This document shows, in pieces, positions 36,301 to 43,857 of a DNA stretch of 64,000 nt. Origin of the DNA: Acidobacteriota bacterium (GTDB lineage Bacteria > Acidobacteriota > Aminicenantia > Aminicenantales > Saccharicenantaceae); assembly GCA_039683095.1 (NCBI GenBank), contig JBDKSB010000012.1:1055846-1119845 (forward strand). Reading direction: 5' to 3'. The notes below the pieces were generated by a model. The model was not told the origin of the DNA. It ran no database searches and saw nothing but the letters and a program-made list of their open reading frames with translations. Position numbers and translations under genes: made by a program. Numbering within the stretch: position 1 is the first letter of the stretch; each line of letters starts with the position of its first letter.

Positions 36301-36445
36301 TGATGACCGAGACGGTAGGGAACTCGAGGTCGGGGAAGAAATCGAGCCCCAGCCGGAAGAAGGAGATGGTGCCCAGGACGACGAGGATCATCGCCATCAT
36401 GGACGTCGTGACTTTCTTGTTGACCGAGAATTCGGGGAGCTTCAT
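33344..36445 (-). CDS. RND efflux inner membrane permease (AcrB-like)
   Basis: A 1033-residue permease of normal family length. First helix MKLPEFSVNKKVTTSMMAMILVVLGTISFF; TM4 motif GGLALGIGMLVDNAIVVIENVYRH; second-half counterpart VGVILLMGIAVNNGIVMIDYINQLIKKG. Last gene of the leftward tetR-tolC-adaptor-permease operon, overlapping the adaptor by 4 nt. The complete set makes a tripartite drug or lipid exporter under TetR control. Confidence 0.95.
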   Translation of the reverse strand: MKLPEFSVNKKVTTSMMAMILVVLGTISFFRLGLDFFPDLEFPTVSVITSYSGASSEDIENVLTRPLEQMVSSVNRVKKVTSQTSEGVSVISVEFEWGTNLDFAAQDIRDQIGLYKQYLPEEAGEPLVMKFSFSQFPVIFYGVTSDLPPMRLKTIMEDEIAPRLERIDGVASARVFSMDEREILVDVDRAALESRGLTLDQLRLALGAENLNLPAGNLVERYTEVLVRTMGEYKDLGDIRRTVIGMTAAGEPVYVSDVAEVKDTLRDVRYTARIQGQNGVYIMVSKRSGANTQIASKNVKAELKKLVGTIPGNPVFHVAMDQGDMIEQVTSNTVTNAWQGGLLAILLIFLFLRNWRPTFVISLAIPLSIITTFIALYAAGYTLNLLTLGGLALGIGMLVDNAIVVIENVYRHLEEGEPADRASIAGAAEVGMAITASTLTTIAVFFPMIFASGITGKLTQALGLSIAFSLLASLFVALTVVPLSTSLLFRSKKSLRAIVKAPEERQFARAKAWYRKRLDWALHHRRAVLFGALGAFALSMAIVPFLPMEFIPAQDRDMILLKVRLPVGTALEETDRVVRLVENIMAKMPEITMISAQTGSQAEQDASDAASTFSNQGTHEGLLWVGLVKRDLRKESDLQLLERIRKQLPNLRGVKFEAIDMSQMMLGGSAAPVEIKLFGTDLPALKNQADQVVRLISDVQGIRDVTHTLAAGKPEVQIKIDRERAYRLGLSVYQVANTVQTATLGKVATRYREGTDEIDVRLRFKERYRDSLDEVRSIPLRTAAGRTVYLEQLADISTGTGPLKIDRENQARRVSITANISGRDLGSVVKDIKARLAGFEKTLPPGYFVEYGGSYEDMRDAFVILAAAFALAALLVYMVMASQFEHFVHPFIIMFTVPLGVIGVIIGLLVTGETLNMAVLVGVILLMGIAVNNGIVMIDYINQLIKKGVDKREAILLGSTTRLRAVLLTALTTVLGALPMAFSRSSGSEFRAPLGIAIAFGLTATTVLTLFVIPVIYSVVNKIRFKEKKPVQA

Positions 36446-37572
36446 GATCTCACCTCCTCGAGGACCAGGACCGGCGCGCCCTCTTCGAGCCCGTAGTTGC
36501 CCTCGACGACCACTGCTTCGCCGCCGGCGAGCCCGGACAGGACCTCGATCATGGTCGTGTCCTGGAGGCCGAGCTTGACGGTCTTGCGCACGGCCTTGCC
36601 GCCCTCGACGACGAAGACATAAGAGTTCTCCAGGATGGCCGTCTGGGGCACGACCAGGGCGTTGTCGTGGGACTCGAGCTCGAAGACCAGGTCGCCGAAG
36701 GTGCCGGGCCGGAGGGCGGAGTCGGGATTGGGTACGTGGACCTCGACGCCGAACTTCTTGGTCTGCGGGTCGGCGGTCAGGTTGACGACGCGGACGACGC
36801 CCCGGAACTCGCGGCCGGGCAGGGCGCCGGCCTTCAGGACGGCCTCCTGGTCCTTGCGGATGCGGCCGATGTCCTCGGAGGTGACGGCCACGGCCAGCTT
36901 GATCGTCGAGTAATCCATGAGCGTCAGCACGCCGCCGGCGCCGCCGCCGAAGCCGCCCATCATGGGGTTGATGACGTCGCCGACCTCGGCGTTCTTGGAA
37001 GCGACGACGCCGGCGAAGGGGGCCTTCATGAGCGAGACGTCCAGGGCGTGCCGGGCCAGGTTGAGGGCGGCCTGGGCCTGCTCGAGCTGGGCGGCGGCGG
37101 CGTCGAAGGCCAGCTGGACCTTCTCCCGCTGCTGCTCGGAGACGGCCTGCTCCCGGATCAGCCGGTCCATGCGCTCCTTGTTCTTGAGGGCGTCGGCGTA
37201 GGCCGCCTCGGCCACGGCCACCCCGGCCTCGGCCTGCTTGAGCTGGAGCCGGATGGATTCGGTCTCGAGCTCGGCCAGGAGCCGGCCCCGGGCCACGCGG
37301 TCGCCGGCCTCGACGTAGATGCGGGCGATCTTGCCGCCGGTCTCGGGGGTGATGTTGATCTTGTTCAGGGCCTCGAGCGTCCCGGTGTAGGTGATCTTCT
37401 CGGTGATCCGCTCGCGGGCGGCCTTGAAGATCTTGACCGGCGCCGCGCCGAAGGCCTGGGCCGCCGGCCCGTCGGCCTTGGCGGCCGTCTTCCTGCAGGC
37501 GCCGCCGGTTGCGATCACGGCCGCGGCCAGGGCGGCCAGGGCGAGCTTCTTGGCGATCTGGGGCGTGTTCAT
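36442..37572 (-). CDS. RND efflux periplasmic adaptor lipoprotein
   Basis: A 376-residue adaptor. ATG 37572 follows GGAGG by 6 nt; a longer open frame upstream overlaps the tolC-like gene and is not used. The signal peptide ends in a lipobox-like ATGGAC, so the protein is probably anchored by its Cys. Lipoyl halves (INITPETGGKIARIYVEAGDRVARGRLLAELET and MKAPFAGVVASKNAEVGDVINP) flank an alpha-hairpin with many Ala/Glu/Gln. It couples the permease encoded downstream with the TolC-type channel encoded upstream. Confidence 0.94.
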   Translation of the reverse strand: MNTPQIAKKLALAALAAAVIATGGACRKTAAKADGPAAQAFGAAPVKIFKAARERITEKITYTGTLEALNKINITPETGGKIARIYVEAGDRVARGRLLAELETESIRLQLKQAEAGVAVAEAAYADALKNKERMDRLIREQAVSEQQREKVQLAFDAAAAQLEQAQAALNLARHALDVSLMKAPFAGVVASKNAEVGDVINPMMGGFGGGAGGVLTLMDYSTIKLAVAVTSEDIGRIRKDQEAVLKAGALPGREFRGVVRVVNLTADPQTKKFGVEVHVPNPDSALRPGTFGDLVFELESHDNALVVPQTAILENSYVFVVEGGKAVRKTVKLGLQDTTMIEVLSGLAGGEAVVVEGNYGLEEGAPVLVLEEVRS

Positions 37573-37583
37573 GGGTTCCTCCG

Positions 37584-38933
37584 TTAGTTCGAGCGGTTCT
37601 CGGACCGGCTCCGGCCGACGGCCTTTTCGAGCTGGGCCTGCGAGATGACGCAATCGTAGAGCGCCTGGGAATAGTTGGTCCGGGCCTGGCTCAGGGCCAC
37701 CTGGGCCGTCGAGACGTCCAGGTTGGTGGCCAGTCCTTCGGCGTAGTTCAGCTCCGCGATGCGGACGGCCTCGCGGGCCTGTTCTACGTTCTTCTCCTGG
37801 GAGACCAGCGTCTCACTGGCCTGGGTGATGTTCAGGACGGCCTGGCGGACCTCGAAGGCGATCGCGTCCGACATCCCCTTGCGGGTCCATTCGAGCTCGC
37901 GGATCGCGGCCTTGGCCTGGCCGGCCTGGGCCCGCGACTGGAAGCCGTCGAAGATCGACATCGACAGGGACAGGTTGATCGAATAGAAGTTCTGCCAGGT
38001 ACCCCGGTGGAGGTTCATGTTGTCGGCCCAGAGGCTGTAGCTCCCGCCGACGGCCAGCGTCGGCAACTGCGAGCCGCGGGCGATCTTGAGCATCTCCCCG
38101 GCCATGCGGCGCTGGTAATCGAGCTGGCGGAGCTCCGGCCGCTGGGCCATGGCCTCCTCGACGATCCCCGCCGTCCCGGGCTCGAGGGCCGGGGCGGCCA
38201 GCTCGCCGCGTACCTCGATCGGCGCGTCGAGCCCGAGGCCGAGGACGGTCTTCAGGCCGAGCGCGGCCACGTCGATGCCGTTCCGGGCCCGGATGGCCTG
38301 GGGCTTGAGGTTGGCCACCTGGACCTCCGAGCGGAGGAGATCGAACTTCGAGGCCATGCCGACGGCGTGGAGGTTCTTGACGTTCTCCCGGAACTTTTCC
38401 GCCAGGGCCAGGGCCTCGTCGGCGACCGAAGAGAATTCCCTGGCCAGCAGATAGCCGTAGAAGGCCCGCTTGGCCTCGAAGACCGTCTCCTGCTCGGACA
38501 GGCGGACCGCTTCCTGGCTGGCCCTGAGCCCGTACTGGGCCTGCTTGTACCCGGCCGTGAGGCGCCCGCCGGCGAAAAGGGGCAGCGAGAACGCCAGGGC
38601 CATCTGGTAGTCCTTGGTGAAGTCGATGGTGATCCGCTGCGGCGCGCCCCCGGTCAGGGACGGGAACTCCAGGACGAAGAGCTTCTCGTCCAGGGTGTCG
38701 GTGCCCTGGGCGCTCAGGGAGGGCAGGAACCCCGACACTGCCTGGCGGACGCCGGCCCGGGCCTGGGCGACCTTTTCCTGGGAGGCCATGTGGAACGGGT
38801 TCTGGCGGAGGGCCATGGCCACTGCCTCGTCGAGCGTCAGGACGACCGGGGGCTTGGGCTCCTGGGCGGACAGGACGCCGGGCCCGAGGATGGCGAGCGC
38901 CAGGGCGAACAGCGCGACGGCGGATCTTCTCAT
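37584..38933 (-). CDS. TolC-family outer membrane channel of the TetR operon
   Basis: A 449-residue protein. ATG 38933 starts one nt after the tetR stop and uses AAGGAG inside the tetR end. Signal peptide MRRSAVALFALALAILGPGVLSAQ, then VVLTLDEAVAMALRQNP, the standard start of the first TolC repeat, and long coiled helices (KAAIRELEWTRKGMSDAIAFEVRQAVLNITQASETL). It should form the outer membrane duct for the adaptor/permease pair encoded downstream. Normal family length. Confidence 0.94.
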   Translation of the reverse strand: MRRSAVALFALALAILGPGVLSAQEPKPPVVLTLDEAVAMALRQNPFHMASQEKVAQARAGVRQAVSGFLPSLSAQGTDTLDEKLFVLEFPSLTGGAPQRITIDFTKDYQMALAFSLPLFAGGRLTAGYKQAQYGLRASQEAVRLSEQETVFEAKRAFYGYLLAREFSSVADEALALAEKFRENVKNLHAVGMASKFDLLRSEVQVANLKPQAIRARNGIDVAALGLKTVLGLGLDAPIEVRGELAAPALEPGTAGIVEEAMAQRPELRQLDYQRRMAGEMLKIARGSQLPTLAVGGSYSLWADNMNLHRGTWQNFYSINLSLSMSIFDGFQSRAQAGQAKAAIRELEWTRKGMSDAIAFEVRQAVLNITQASETLVSQEKNVEQAREAVRIAELNYAEGLATNLDVSTAQVALSQARTNYSQALYDCVISQAQLEKAVGRSRSENRSN

Positions 38934-38934
38934 G

Positions 38935-39627
38935 TCATATCTCCTTCCCGGCATGTTCGGGGTTCTGGATGCCCTCGAGGATGAATTGGGCCAGGGTGTC
39001 CGCTGTATCGGCCGAAACCTGGCCGCCCCCTCCCCAGAACCGGAAGTGGGCGAAGCCCTCCACGACGGCCTGGATGTAGGCGGAAGCCCGTCCGGGGTCC
39101 AGGGTCCGGAACTCCCCCGAGGCGACGCCCTGTTCGAAGATGCGGGCGCCCTTGGCCGCGATGCGCTCCATCTTTCCCTGGAGAACGGCGATCCGCTTCC
39201 TGTCGGCGGACGGCATGGAGCCGGGCTTTCCGCCGGCCTCGACGTAGACGCGCATGAGCTTCAGCATGGCCCTGTCCATCCACATGATCTCGGTCAGATA
39301 CCTTTTATCTTCCTGTTCCTGGATGATCAGCCGGACGGCCAGCCGGAGCTTCTCGACGGCGGTCCCGGGGCCGGCCAGGACCTCGTCCAGCCGGCCGCCC
39401 ATGTCGTCGAAATAATGCGCGACGATCTCGAAGAGCAGGTTCCCCTTGCCGGCGATGTATTTATAGACCGTGGCCTTGGAGAGCTGGGCCTCCCTGGCGA
39501 CGTCGTCCATCGTCAGGGCGCCGTAGCCCTTGCGGCCGATGACCCGCTCCGCGGCGTGGAGGATCACCTCCCGGTAGCCCTCGCGCCGGCGGGCCTCGCG
39601 CGAGCGGCGGACGTCATTGTCTCTCAT
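38935..39627 (-). CDS. TetR/AcrR-family repressor
   Basis: A 230-residue regulator: N-terminal helix-turn-helix (REVILHAAERVIGRKGYGALTMDDVAREAQLSKATVYKYIAGKGNLL) and a helical ligand-binding domain. It is the first gene of the efflux operon and its start codon sits next to three phased palindromes, so autorepression released by a pump substrate is expected. Ligand unknown. Confidence 0.95.
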   Translation of the reverse strand: MRDNDVRRSREARRREGYREVILHAAERVIGRKGYGALTMDDVAREAQLSKATVYKYIAGKGNLLFEIVAHYFDDMGGRLDEVLAGPGTAVEKLRLAVRLIIQEQEDKRYLTEIMWMDRAMLKLMRVYVEAGGKPGSMPSADRKRIAVLQGKMERIAAKGARIFEQGVASGEFRTLDPGRASAYIQAVVEGFAHFRFWGGGGQVSADTADTLAQFILEGIQNPEHAGKEI

Positions 39628-39631
39628 GGAT

Positions 39632-39691
39632 TTGAACCTTCCGGTTTATTAGCTGAACTCCTGAGTTCAATTATTGAACGAATAAGTTCAA
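39632..39691. promoter_or_regulatory. three phased TetR operator-like palindromes (TGAAC-N6-GTTCA)
   Basis: Palindromes centred at 39640.5, 39661.5 and 39682.5 are exactly 21 bp apart (two helical turns). The middle site is TGAACTC-CT-GAGTTCA, perfect; the outer one is TTGAAC-GAATAA-GTTCAA, perfect; the one nearest the gene is TTGAAC-CTTCCG-GTTTAT with mismatches in the right half. They fill the gap upstream of tetR and should be bound by its product. The promoter at 39716 for the divergent gene lies just beyond. Confidence 0.8.
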
Positions 39692-39715
39692 ACAAGATAC
39701 GCTCCCGGCCGCCGT

Positions 39716-39744
39716 TTGTCAAGCGCGGGGACCCGCGGTAGAAT
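39716..39744 (+). promoter_or_regulatory. promoter of the divergent 235-aa exported protein gene
   Basis: TTGTCA, 17-nt spacer, TAGAAT, predicted start near 39751. The outermost TetR-like palindrome ends 24 bp upstream, so repression here is possible too. Confidence 0.65.
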
Positions 39745-39773
39745 AAGGCTGTCTTTTCATTATACGGGAAGGG

Positions 39774-40481
39774 ATGGAAAAAGGCTTCCTGGAACGTCCT
39801 GTCGTGGTCCTGGCCGCGGCCTGGCTCCTGGCCGGCCTGGCGGCTGGACCGGTCCCTGCGTCCCTGCCCTCCGCGGGCGGCCCGGCCGCCCGCGCGGAGT
39901 CGTGGGAGGTCCGCCTGGACATCTCGGCCGAGGGCGGGTACTCCGTCCGGGGCGGCGGCGGGGCCCCCGTCGCGGGCGAATACGCCTGCCGGGCCCGCTG
40001 GGAAGGCCGGCTGGAGCAGGACGGCGATGACTTCCTGCTCGTGCACCTCAAGACCGAGATCCTCGATTGGCGGCTCCGCGAGCGCTCCGGTCCGGCCGGA
40101 CGCGAGGACATCATCGAGGCCCCGGCCGGGGTCCGCCCGGAGCTGCGCATGTGCTACGTCCTGCGGGACGGCGGGGAGGCCGAGTTCGTCTTCGAGCTCG
40201 GGGGCGTCACCATCCCTCTGCACGCGTCGCCGCTGAACATCCCCCTGGATCTGCCCCGCGCCTCGGGCCAGTCGCCCGGCGAGCCGGGACAGCGCTACGG
40301 GGATTTCGTCTGCCGCGGCTCGAGCCGGGTCGCCATCCCCGAGACCGATCTGCGGGGCCGGTCCCGGCGCCATTTTTCCTGGGACTGGCGGCGGGAGAGA
40401 CGGCCCCTCAAGGGCGGCGTCGAATTCGCCGTGACTCAAAGCCACGCGGTCAAGGTCGTCGTGGCCGTGGTCGCCCGCTGA
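39774..40481 (+). CDS. hypothetical exported protein, 235 aa
   Basis: I do not recognise this family. The N-terminus (RPVVVLAAAWLLAGLAAGPVPASL) looks like a signal peptide or anchor. The rest is beta-rich with alternating charged and hydrophobic residues (SWEVRLDISAEGGYSV; YACRARWEGRLEQDGDDFLLVHLKTEILDW; FVFELGGVTIPLHASPLNIPLDLPR). ATG 39774 follows GGGAAGGG. It is divergent from the TetR efflux operon and convergent with the recombinase. An envelope protein linked to efflux is possible. Confidence 0.6.
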   Translation: MEKGFLERPVVVLAAAWLLAGLAAGPVPASLPSAGGPAARAESWEVRLDISAEGGYSVRGGGGAPVAGEYACRARWEGRLEQDGDDFLLVHLKTEILDWRLRERSGPAGREDIIEAPAGVRPELRMCYVLRDGGEAEFVFELGGVTIPLHASPLNIPLDLPRASGQSPGEPGQRYGDFVCRGSSRVAIPETDLRGRSRRHFSWDWRRERRPLKGGVEFAVTQSHAVKVVVAVVAR

Positions 40482-40490
40482 CCGCGGCCG

Positions 40491-41390
40491 TCAGGCCCGC
40501 GGGTGGAAGTTGTCGTAAACCCGGCGCAGCCGCTCGCGGCTGACGTGGGTGTAGATCTGGGTCGTCGTGATCTGGCTGTGGCCGAGCATGAGCTGGACCG
40601 AGCGCAGGTCCGCCCCGCGCTCGAGCATGTGCGTGGCGAAGGAATGACGGAGCACGTGGGGGCTGATCTTCGAGGCCAGTCCGGCCCGGCCGGCGTGCGC
40701 GCGGAGCATCTTCCAGATCCCCTGCCGCGTGAACGGCCGGCCGCGGCGGGACAGGAACAGCTCCTCGCGCTTGTCCGGATCGTCGAGCGGCCGGAGCCCG
40801 GCCAGATAGCGCTTGACCGCCTCGCAGGCCGAGCGGCCGAGCGGCACGATCCTCTCCTTGCCGCCCTTGCCCCGGCAGACGAGGAAGCCGTCCTCGAGGT
40901 TGACCTCGGCCCGCTTGAGCCCGGCCAGCTCCGAGACCCGGAGCCCTGAGCCGTAGAGGACCTCGAGCATGGCCCGGTCCCTGACGCCGCGGGGCTTCGA
41001 CTCGTCCGGGGCCTTGAGGAGATCTTCGGTCTCGCCGACCGTCAGGAACTTGGGCAGGGCCAGCCAGGTCGAGGGCGTGGCCAGCCGGGCCGTGGGGTCC
41101 TGCTTGACGAAGCCGCTGAGGACGCAGAAGCGGAAGAACGACCGGAGGGCCGAGATCAGGCGGGCCCTGGACCTGGCGGACAGGCCGGCCCGGCTCTCCC
41201 CCTGGACGAAAGCGACCAGGGTCTCCTCGGAGACGCGCGCCAGGGCGACGCGGCGGGACTCGAGAAAATCCACGAGCTTCCGGACATCCCGGGCGTACGA
41301 TTGGATGGTATTGGCCGACAGGCCTTTCTCGACGGCCAGGTATTCGAGGAACAGGCGCAGGGCGGCCCCGGGCTTGGCGGGGGGGTTCAT
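40491..41390 (-). CDS. tyrosine recombinase XerC/XerD
   Basis: A 299-residue recombinase. The N-terminal SAM-like core-binding domain (LRLFLEYLAVEKGLSANTIQSYARDVRKLVDFL) is followed by the catalytic domain with Arg in YGSGLRVSELAGL, HVLRHSFATHML, the His in LGHSQITTTQIYTHV and the nucleophile Tyr in the same motif. It resolves chromosome dimers at dif. XerC and XerD cannot be told apart here. The start overlaps the MBL hydrolase stop by 4 nt. No dif-like site was found next to it. Confidence 0.95.
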   Translation of the reverse strand: MNPPAKPGAALRLFLEYLAVEKGLSANTIQSYARDVRKLVDFLESRRVALARVSEETLVAFVQGESRAGLSARSRARLISALRSFFRFCVLSGFVKQDPTARLATPSTWLALPKFLTVGETEDLLKAPDESKPRGVRDRAMLEVLYGSGLRVSELAGLKRAEVNLEDGFLVCRGKGGKERIVPLGRSACEAVKRYLAGLRPLDDPDKREELFLSRRGRPFTRQGIWKMLRAHAGRAGLASKISPHVLRHSFATHMLERGADLRSVQLMLGHSQITTTQIYTHVSRERLRRVYDNFHPRA

Positions 41391-42007
41391 GTCAGGACGG
41401 GATTGGAGTCGCGCTCCTGGCCGACCGTCGTCCAGGGACCGTGCCCGGGCAGGATGACGGTCTCCTCGGGCAGCGTGAGGATGCGCTCCCGGATCGACCG
41501 CTCGAGGTCCTTCCAGGAGCCGCCGGGAAGGTCGGTCCGGCCGACGCCGCCGCAGAAGATCGTGTCGCCGGAGAAGAGGTAGCCGCCGTGAACGAAGCCG
41601 ATGCTGCCCGGCGTGTGGCCCGGGACGTGGATGACCCGGAGCGAGGTCTGGCCGAAAGCGACCTCGTCTCCGTCGGCCAGAAGGCGGTCCGGGGCGGGCG
41701 AGTTCCGGGCCCCGAGCAGCAGGCTGAGCTCGATGTAATCGGAAACCTGGAGCATGCCGGTGTCGGCGGCGTGCATGGCCAGAGGGGCGCCGTAGTGCTT
41801 GACGATCTCGCTGTTGGCGCCGATGTGATCGACGTGGCCGTGGGTGTTGAGGACGATGACCGGCTTGAGCTCGAGGTCGGCGATGGCCGCCTCGATCTTC
41901 TCGGGATCGGCCCCGGGATCGATCACGGCGCAGTCGCGGGTCTTATCGCAATAAACGAGGTAGCAGTTGGTCTCGAGCGCCCCGACCACCACCAACTCGT
42001 ACTTCAC
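41387..42007 (-). CDS. MBL-fold metallo-hydrolase (glyoxalase II-like)
   Basis: A 206-residue enzyme with metal motif THGHVDH, a downstream HVPGHTPGSIGF, and FSGDTIFCGGVGRTDLPGG, the glyoxalase II / YcbL-type pattern. I choose GTG 42007 (MKYELVVVGALETNCYLV), six nt after GGGAG; the ATG at 42025 lies inside a -10 box. It probably hydrolyses a thioester such as S-lactoylglutathione or a related compound. It is transcribed with the recombinase gene. Confidence 0.9.
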   Translation of the reverse strand: MKYELVVVGALETNCYLVYCDKTRDCAVIDPGADPEKIEAAIADLELKPVIVLNTHGHVDHIGANSEIVKHYGAPLAMHAADTGMLQVSDYIELSLLLGARNSPAPDRLLADGDEVAFGQTSLRVIHVPGHTPGSIGFVHGGYLFSGDTIFCGGVGRTDLPGGSWKDLERSIRERILTLPEETVILPGHGPWTTVGQERDSNPVLT

Positions 42008-42023
42008 GGCCGACTCCCGGTCC

Positions 42024-42053
42024 ATATTAATGCGAACCGCGCCCGCGAGTCAA
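42024..42053 (-). promoter_or_regulatory. promoter of the MBL-recombinase operon
   Basis: Minus strand TTGACT, 18-nt spacer, TAATAT. The -10 overlaps the alternative ATG at 42025, which supports the GTG start at 42007. Confidence 0.65.
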
Positions 42054-42077
42054 CCCGGCGGGAAAGGGGGGCCTTTC

Positions 42078-42086
42078 TGATATAAT
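42078..42086 (+). promoter_or_regulatory. extended -10 promoter, probably giving a leaderless mRNA
   Basis: TGA-TATAAT (perfect -10 with TGn). The GTG start at 42093 lies 7 nt after the last base of the box, at the expected transcript start. There is no Shine-Dalgarno. Confidence 0.65.
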
Positions 42087-42092
42087 CGGGGC

Positions 42093-42500
42093 GTGGACGT
42101 GCTGATCACGGCGGAAGCGAAGAGGGAGATCGAGGCGCTCGCGGCTTTCCGGCCGAGGGCGGGCGCGTGGGGCGTCCTGGTCGGCCACCGGCGGGGGCCG
42201 CTGGTCATCGTCGAGAAGATCGCCGCCGGCGGCGGCCCGGAGACGGCGCCCGACGCCGGGGCGCTCGCGGCATTCGACGGGATCTGGCCCGGCCGGATCG
42301 TCGGGCTCGCGGCCGTGCGTCCGGGCGCCGCGTTCAGGCGGGCCGTGCTGGGCCCGGCCTGGTACGGCAAGGCCGTCCTGGTCCTGGAGGGCCGGAGCCG
42401 GACGCCGGCCCTTAGCCCGCGCGTCGTCGAGTTCGAGCGGAGGTTTTTCCTCGGCCCGGCCCGCCTGGCGCCGGCCGGGAAGGAGAAGACCCATGAGTGA
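42093..42500 (+). CDS. hypothetical protein, 135 aa (possibly degenerate JAB/MPN-like)
   Basis: Not recognised with confidence. The opening (AEAKREIEALAAFRPRAGAWGVLVGHRRGPLVIVEKI) resembles the first strands of JAB/MPN domains, where a Glu precedes GGxLxG, but the JAMM metal motif HxH...D is absent. So it is at best a non-catalytic relative. It starts with GTG 7 nt after a -10 box (probable leaderless start) and overlaps the AMMECR1 gene by 8 nt, implying translational coupling. Confidence 0.55.
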   Translation: MDVLITAEAKREIEALAAFRPRAGAWGVLVGHRRGPLVIVEKIAAGGGPETAPDAGALAAFDGIWPGRIVGLAAVRPGAAFRRAVLGPAWYGKAVLVLEGRSRTPALSPRVVEFERRFFLGPARLAPAGKEKTHE

Positions 42501-43035
42501 GCCCCTGACCCCCGAGGAGGAGCGGACCTGCCTGAAGCTGGCCCGGCAGGCGCTCGAGCATTACTTCGAGACGGGAAGCGACCTCCGCTCGCCCGTCAGA
42601 TCCGGGGTCCTCAAAGAGAAGAGGGGGGCCTTCGTCACCCTGACCGTTAACGGCGAGCTGCGCGGCTGCATCGGCTATCCCCTGCCGGTGAAGCCGCTCG
42701 ACGAGACCATCATCGAGATGGCCGTCGCGGCGGCCACCCAGGACACGCGGTTCGATCCGCTGGCGCCAGCCGAATTGGAGAGGCTGAAGATCGAGATCTC
42801 CGTCCTGGGCCTGCCCGAGCCCGCCGATCCCGGCCGGGTCGAGGTCGGCCGGCACGGGATCATCGTCTCCAAGGGCTACCACAGGGGCCTGCTCCTGCCC
42901 CAGGTCCCGGGCGAGTACGGCTGGGACCGGGAGACGTTCCTGAGCCACGGCTGTCTCAAGGCCGGGCTGCCCCCCGACGAATGGAGGAAGGGGGCGGCGA
43001 TCGAGGTCTTCACCGCCCAGGTTTTTTCGGAATAG
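42493..43035 (+). CDS. AMMECR1-domain protein (AmmeMemoRadiSam protein A-like)
   Basis: A 180-residue protein with AMMECR1 signatures: GAFVTLTVNGELRGCIGYP, AVAAATQDTRF, and GIIVSKGYHRGLLLPQVPGEYGWDRETFLSHGCLKAGLP. In many bacteria it is encoded with a Memo-like protein and a radical SAM enzyme; neither is here. The conserved LRGCIG cysteine is present. Activity is unknown. Coupled to the preceding gene by an 8-nt overlap. Confidence 0.92.
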   Translation: MSEPLTPEEERTCLKLARQALEHYFETGSDLRSPVRSGVLKEKRGAFVTLTVNGELRGCIGYPLPVKPLDETIIEMAVAAATQDTRFDPLAPAELERLKIEISVLGLPEPADPGRVEVGRHGIIVSKGYHRGLLLPQVPGEYGWDRETFLSHGCLKAGLPPDEWRKGAAIEVFTAQVFSE

Positions 43036-43063
43036 CGGCCGGCGACCTGCCCGCGGCCTGCTC

Positions 43064-43840
43064 CTATTTCTTCTTCAGCTTGTCGAGTTCCGCCTGCGCC
43101 TCGCCCTTCAGGAAATCGTCCTTGGAGGTCGTCTTGGGCAGCTCGATGGCCTTCTCGAAGCACTGCCTGGCTTCGTCGGTCCTCTTGAGCTCGAGGAGTG
43201 TCAGGCCGAGCTCGTAGTAATGGTTGACGTAGCCGGGCTGGAGCTCGATGGCCTTGCGCAGCCACTTCTCCGATTCCGCGAACGATCCCTTCGGGATCGA
43301 GCCGTAGATGATGCTGCCGAAGAAGCGCTTGGCCCCGCTGATCTCGGCGATCCTCCTGTGCCAGCGTCCCAGGGCATGATAGGCGAGGTGGTTCGACGGA
43401 TCGATCTCGATGGCCTTGTCGATCTCGGCCCGGACCTCCTTCGAGGCCGCGATCTGTTCCTTGTTGCCGAGCATCAGGAGCCGCTTGCCGTTGGCCGCGG
43501 CCAGCTGGAAATGGCCCCAGGCGTCCTTCGGGTCGGCGGCCACGGCCTTCCGGGCCAGGGCGGTGGCGTCGGCATAGAGCTTGGACTGCCGGGCCTTGAT
43601 GTCCTTGTCCGTGCCCGGGATGACGTCGGCGATGTCGACCATGGCCCGCGAGGCTTTCCACAGGGCCTGGTAATTCGCGGGCTCCAGGGCCAGCGCCGCC
43701 TGATAGTGCTCGAGGGCCTTGGCATCGTCGAACACGGCATAGGCCGCGTCGCCCTCGCGGATGTGGTCGGCGGCGGTCTGGGCCAGGGCCGGGACGGCCA
43801 GAAGGGCCGCGGCGGCAAGAACGAACAGGATCTTCTTCAT
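43064..43840 (-). CDS. exported TPR protein
   Basis: A 258-residue protein with signal peptide (MKKILFVLAAAALLAVPALAQ) and TPR-like helices through the whole length (ALEHYQAALALEPANYQALWKASRAMVD; HLAYHALGRWHRRIAEISGAKRFFGSIIYG; YVNHYYELGLTLLELKRTDEARQCFEKAIELP). The middle resembles the RMDN-type TPR fold. It should work in the periplasm as a scaffold. Start follows GGAGGG. No partner can be named. Confidence 0.8.
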   Translation of the reverse strand: MKKILFVLAAAALLAVPALAQTAADHIREGDAAYAVFDDAKALEHYQAALALEPANYQALWKASRAMVDIADVIPGTDKDIKARQSKLYADATALARKAVAADPKDAWGHFQLAAANGKRLLMLGNKEQIAASKEVRAEIDKAIEIDPSNHLAYHALGRWHRRIAEISGAKRFFGSIIYGSIPKGSFAESEKWLRKAIELQPGYVNHYYELGLTLLELKRTDEARQCFEKAIELPKTTSKDDFLKGEAQAELDKLKKK

Positions 43841-43857
43841 TTTTCCCTCCGTGCCCT

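Noticed and set aside
40491-41390. Xer-like recombinase as integrase of a mobile element
   Set aside because: Length and motifs fit housekeeping XerC/D. There are no attachment repeats, phage genes or composition shift around it.
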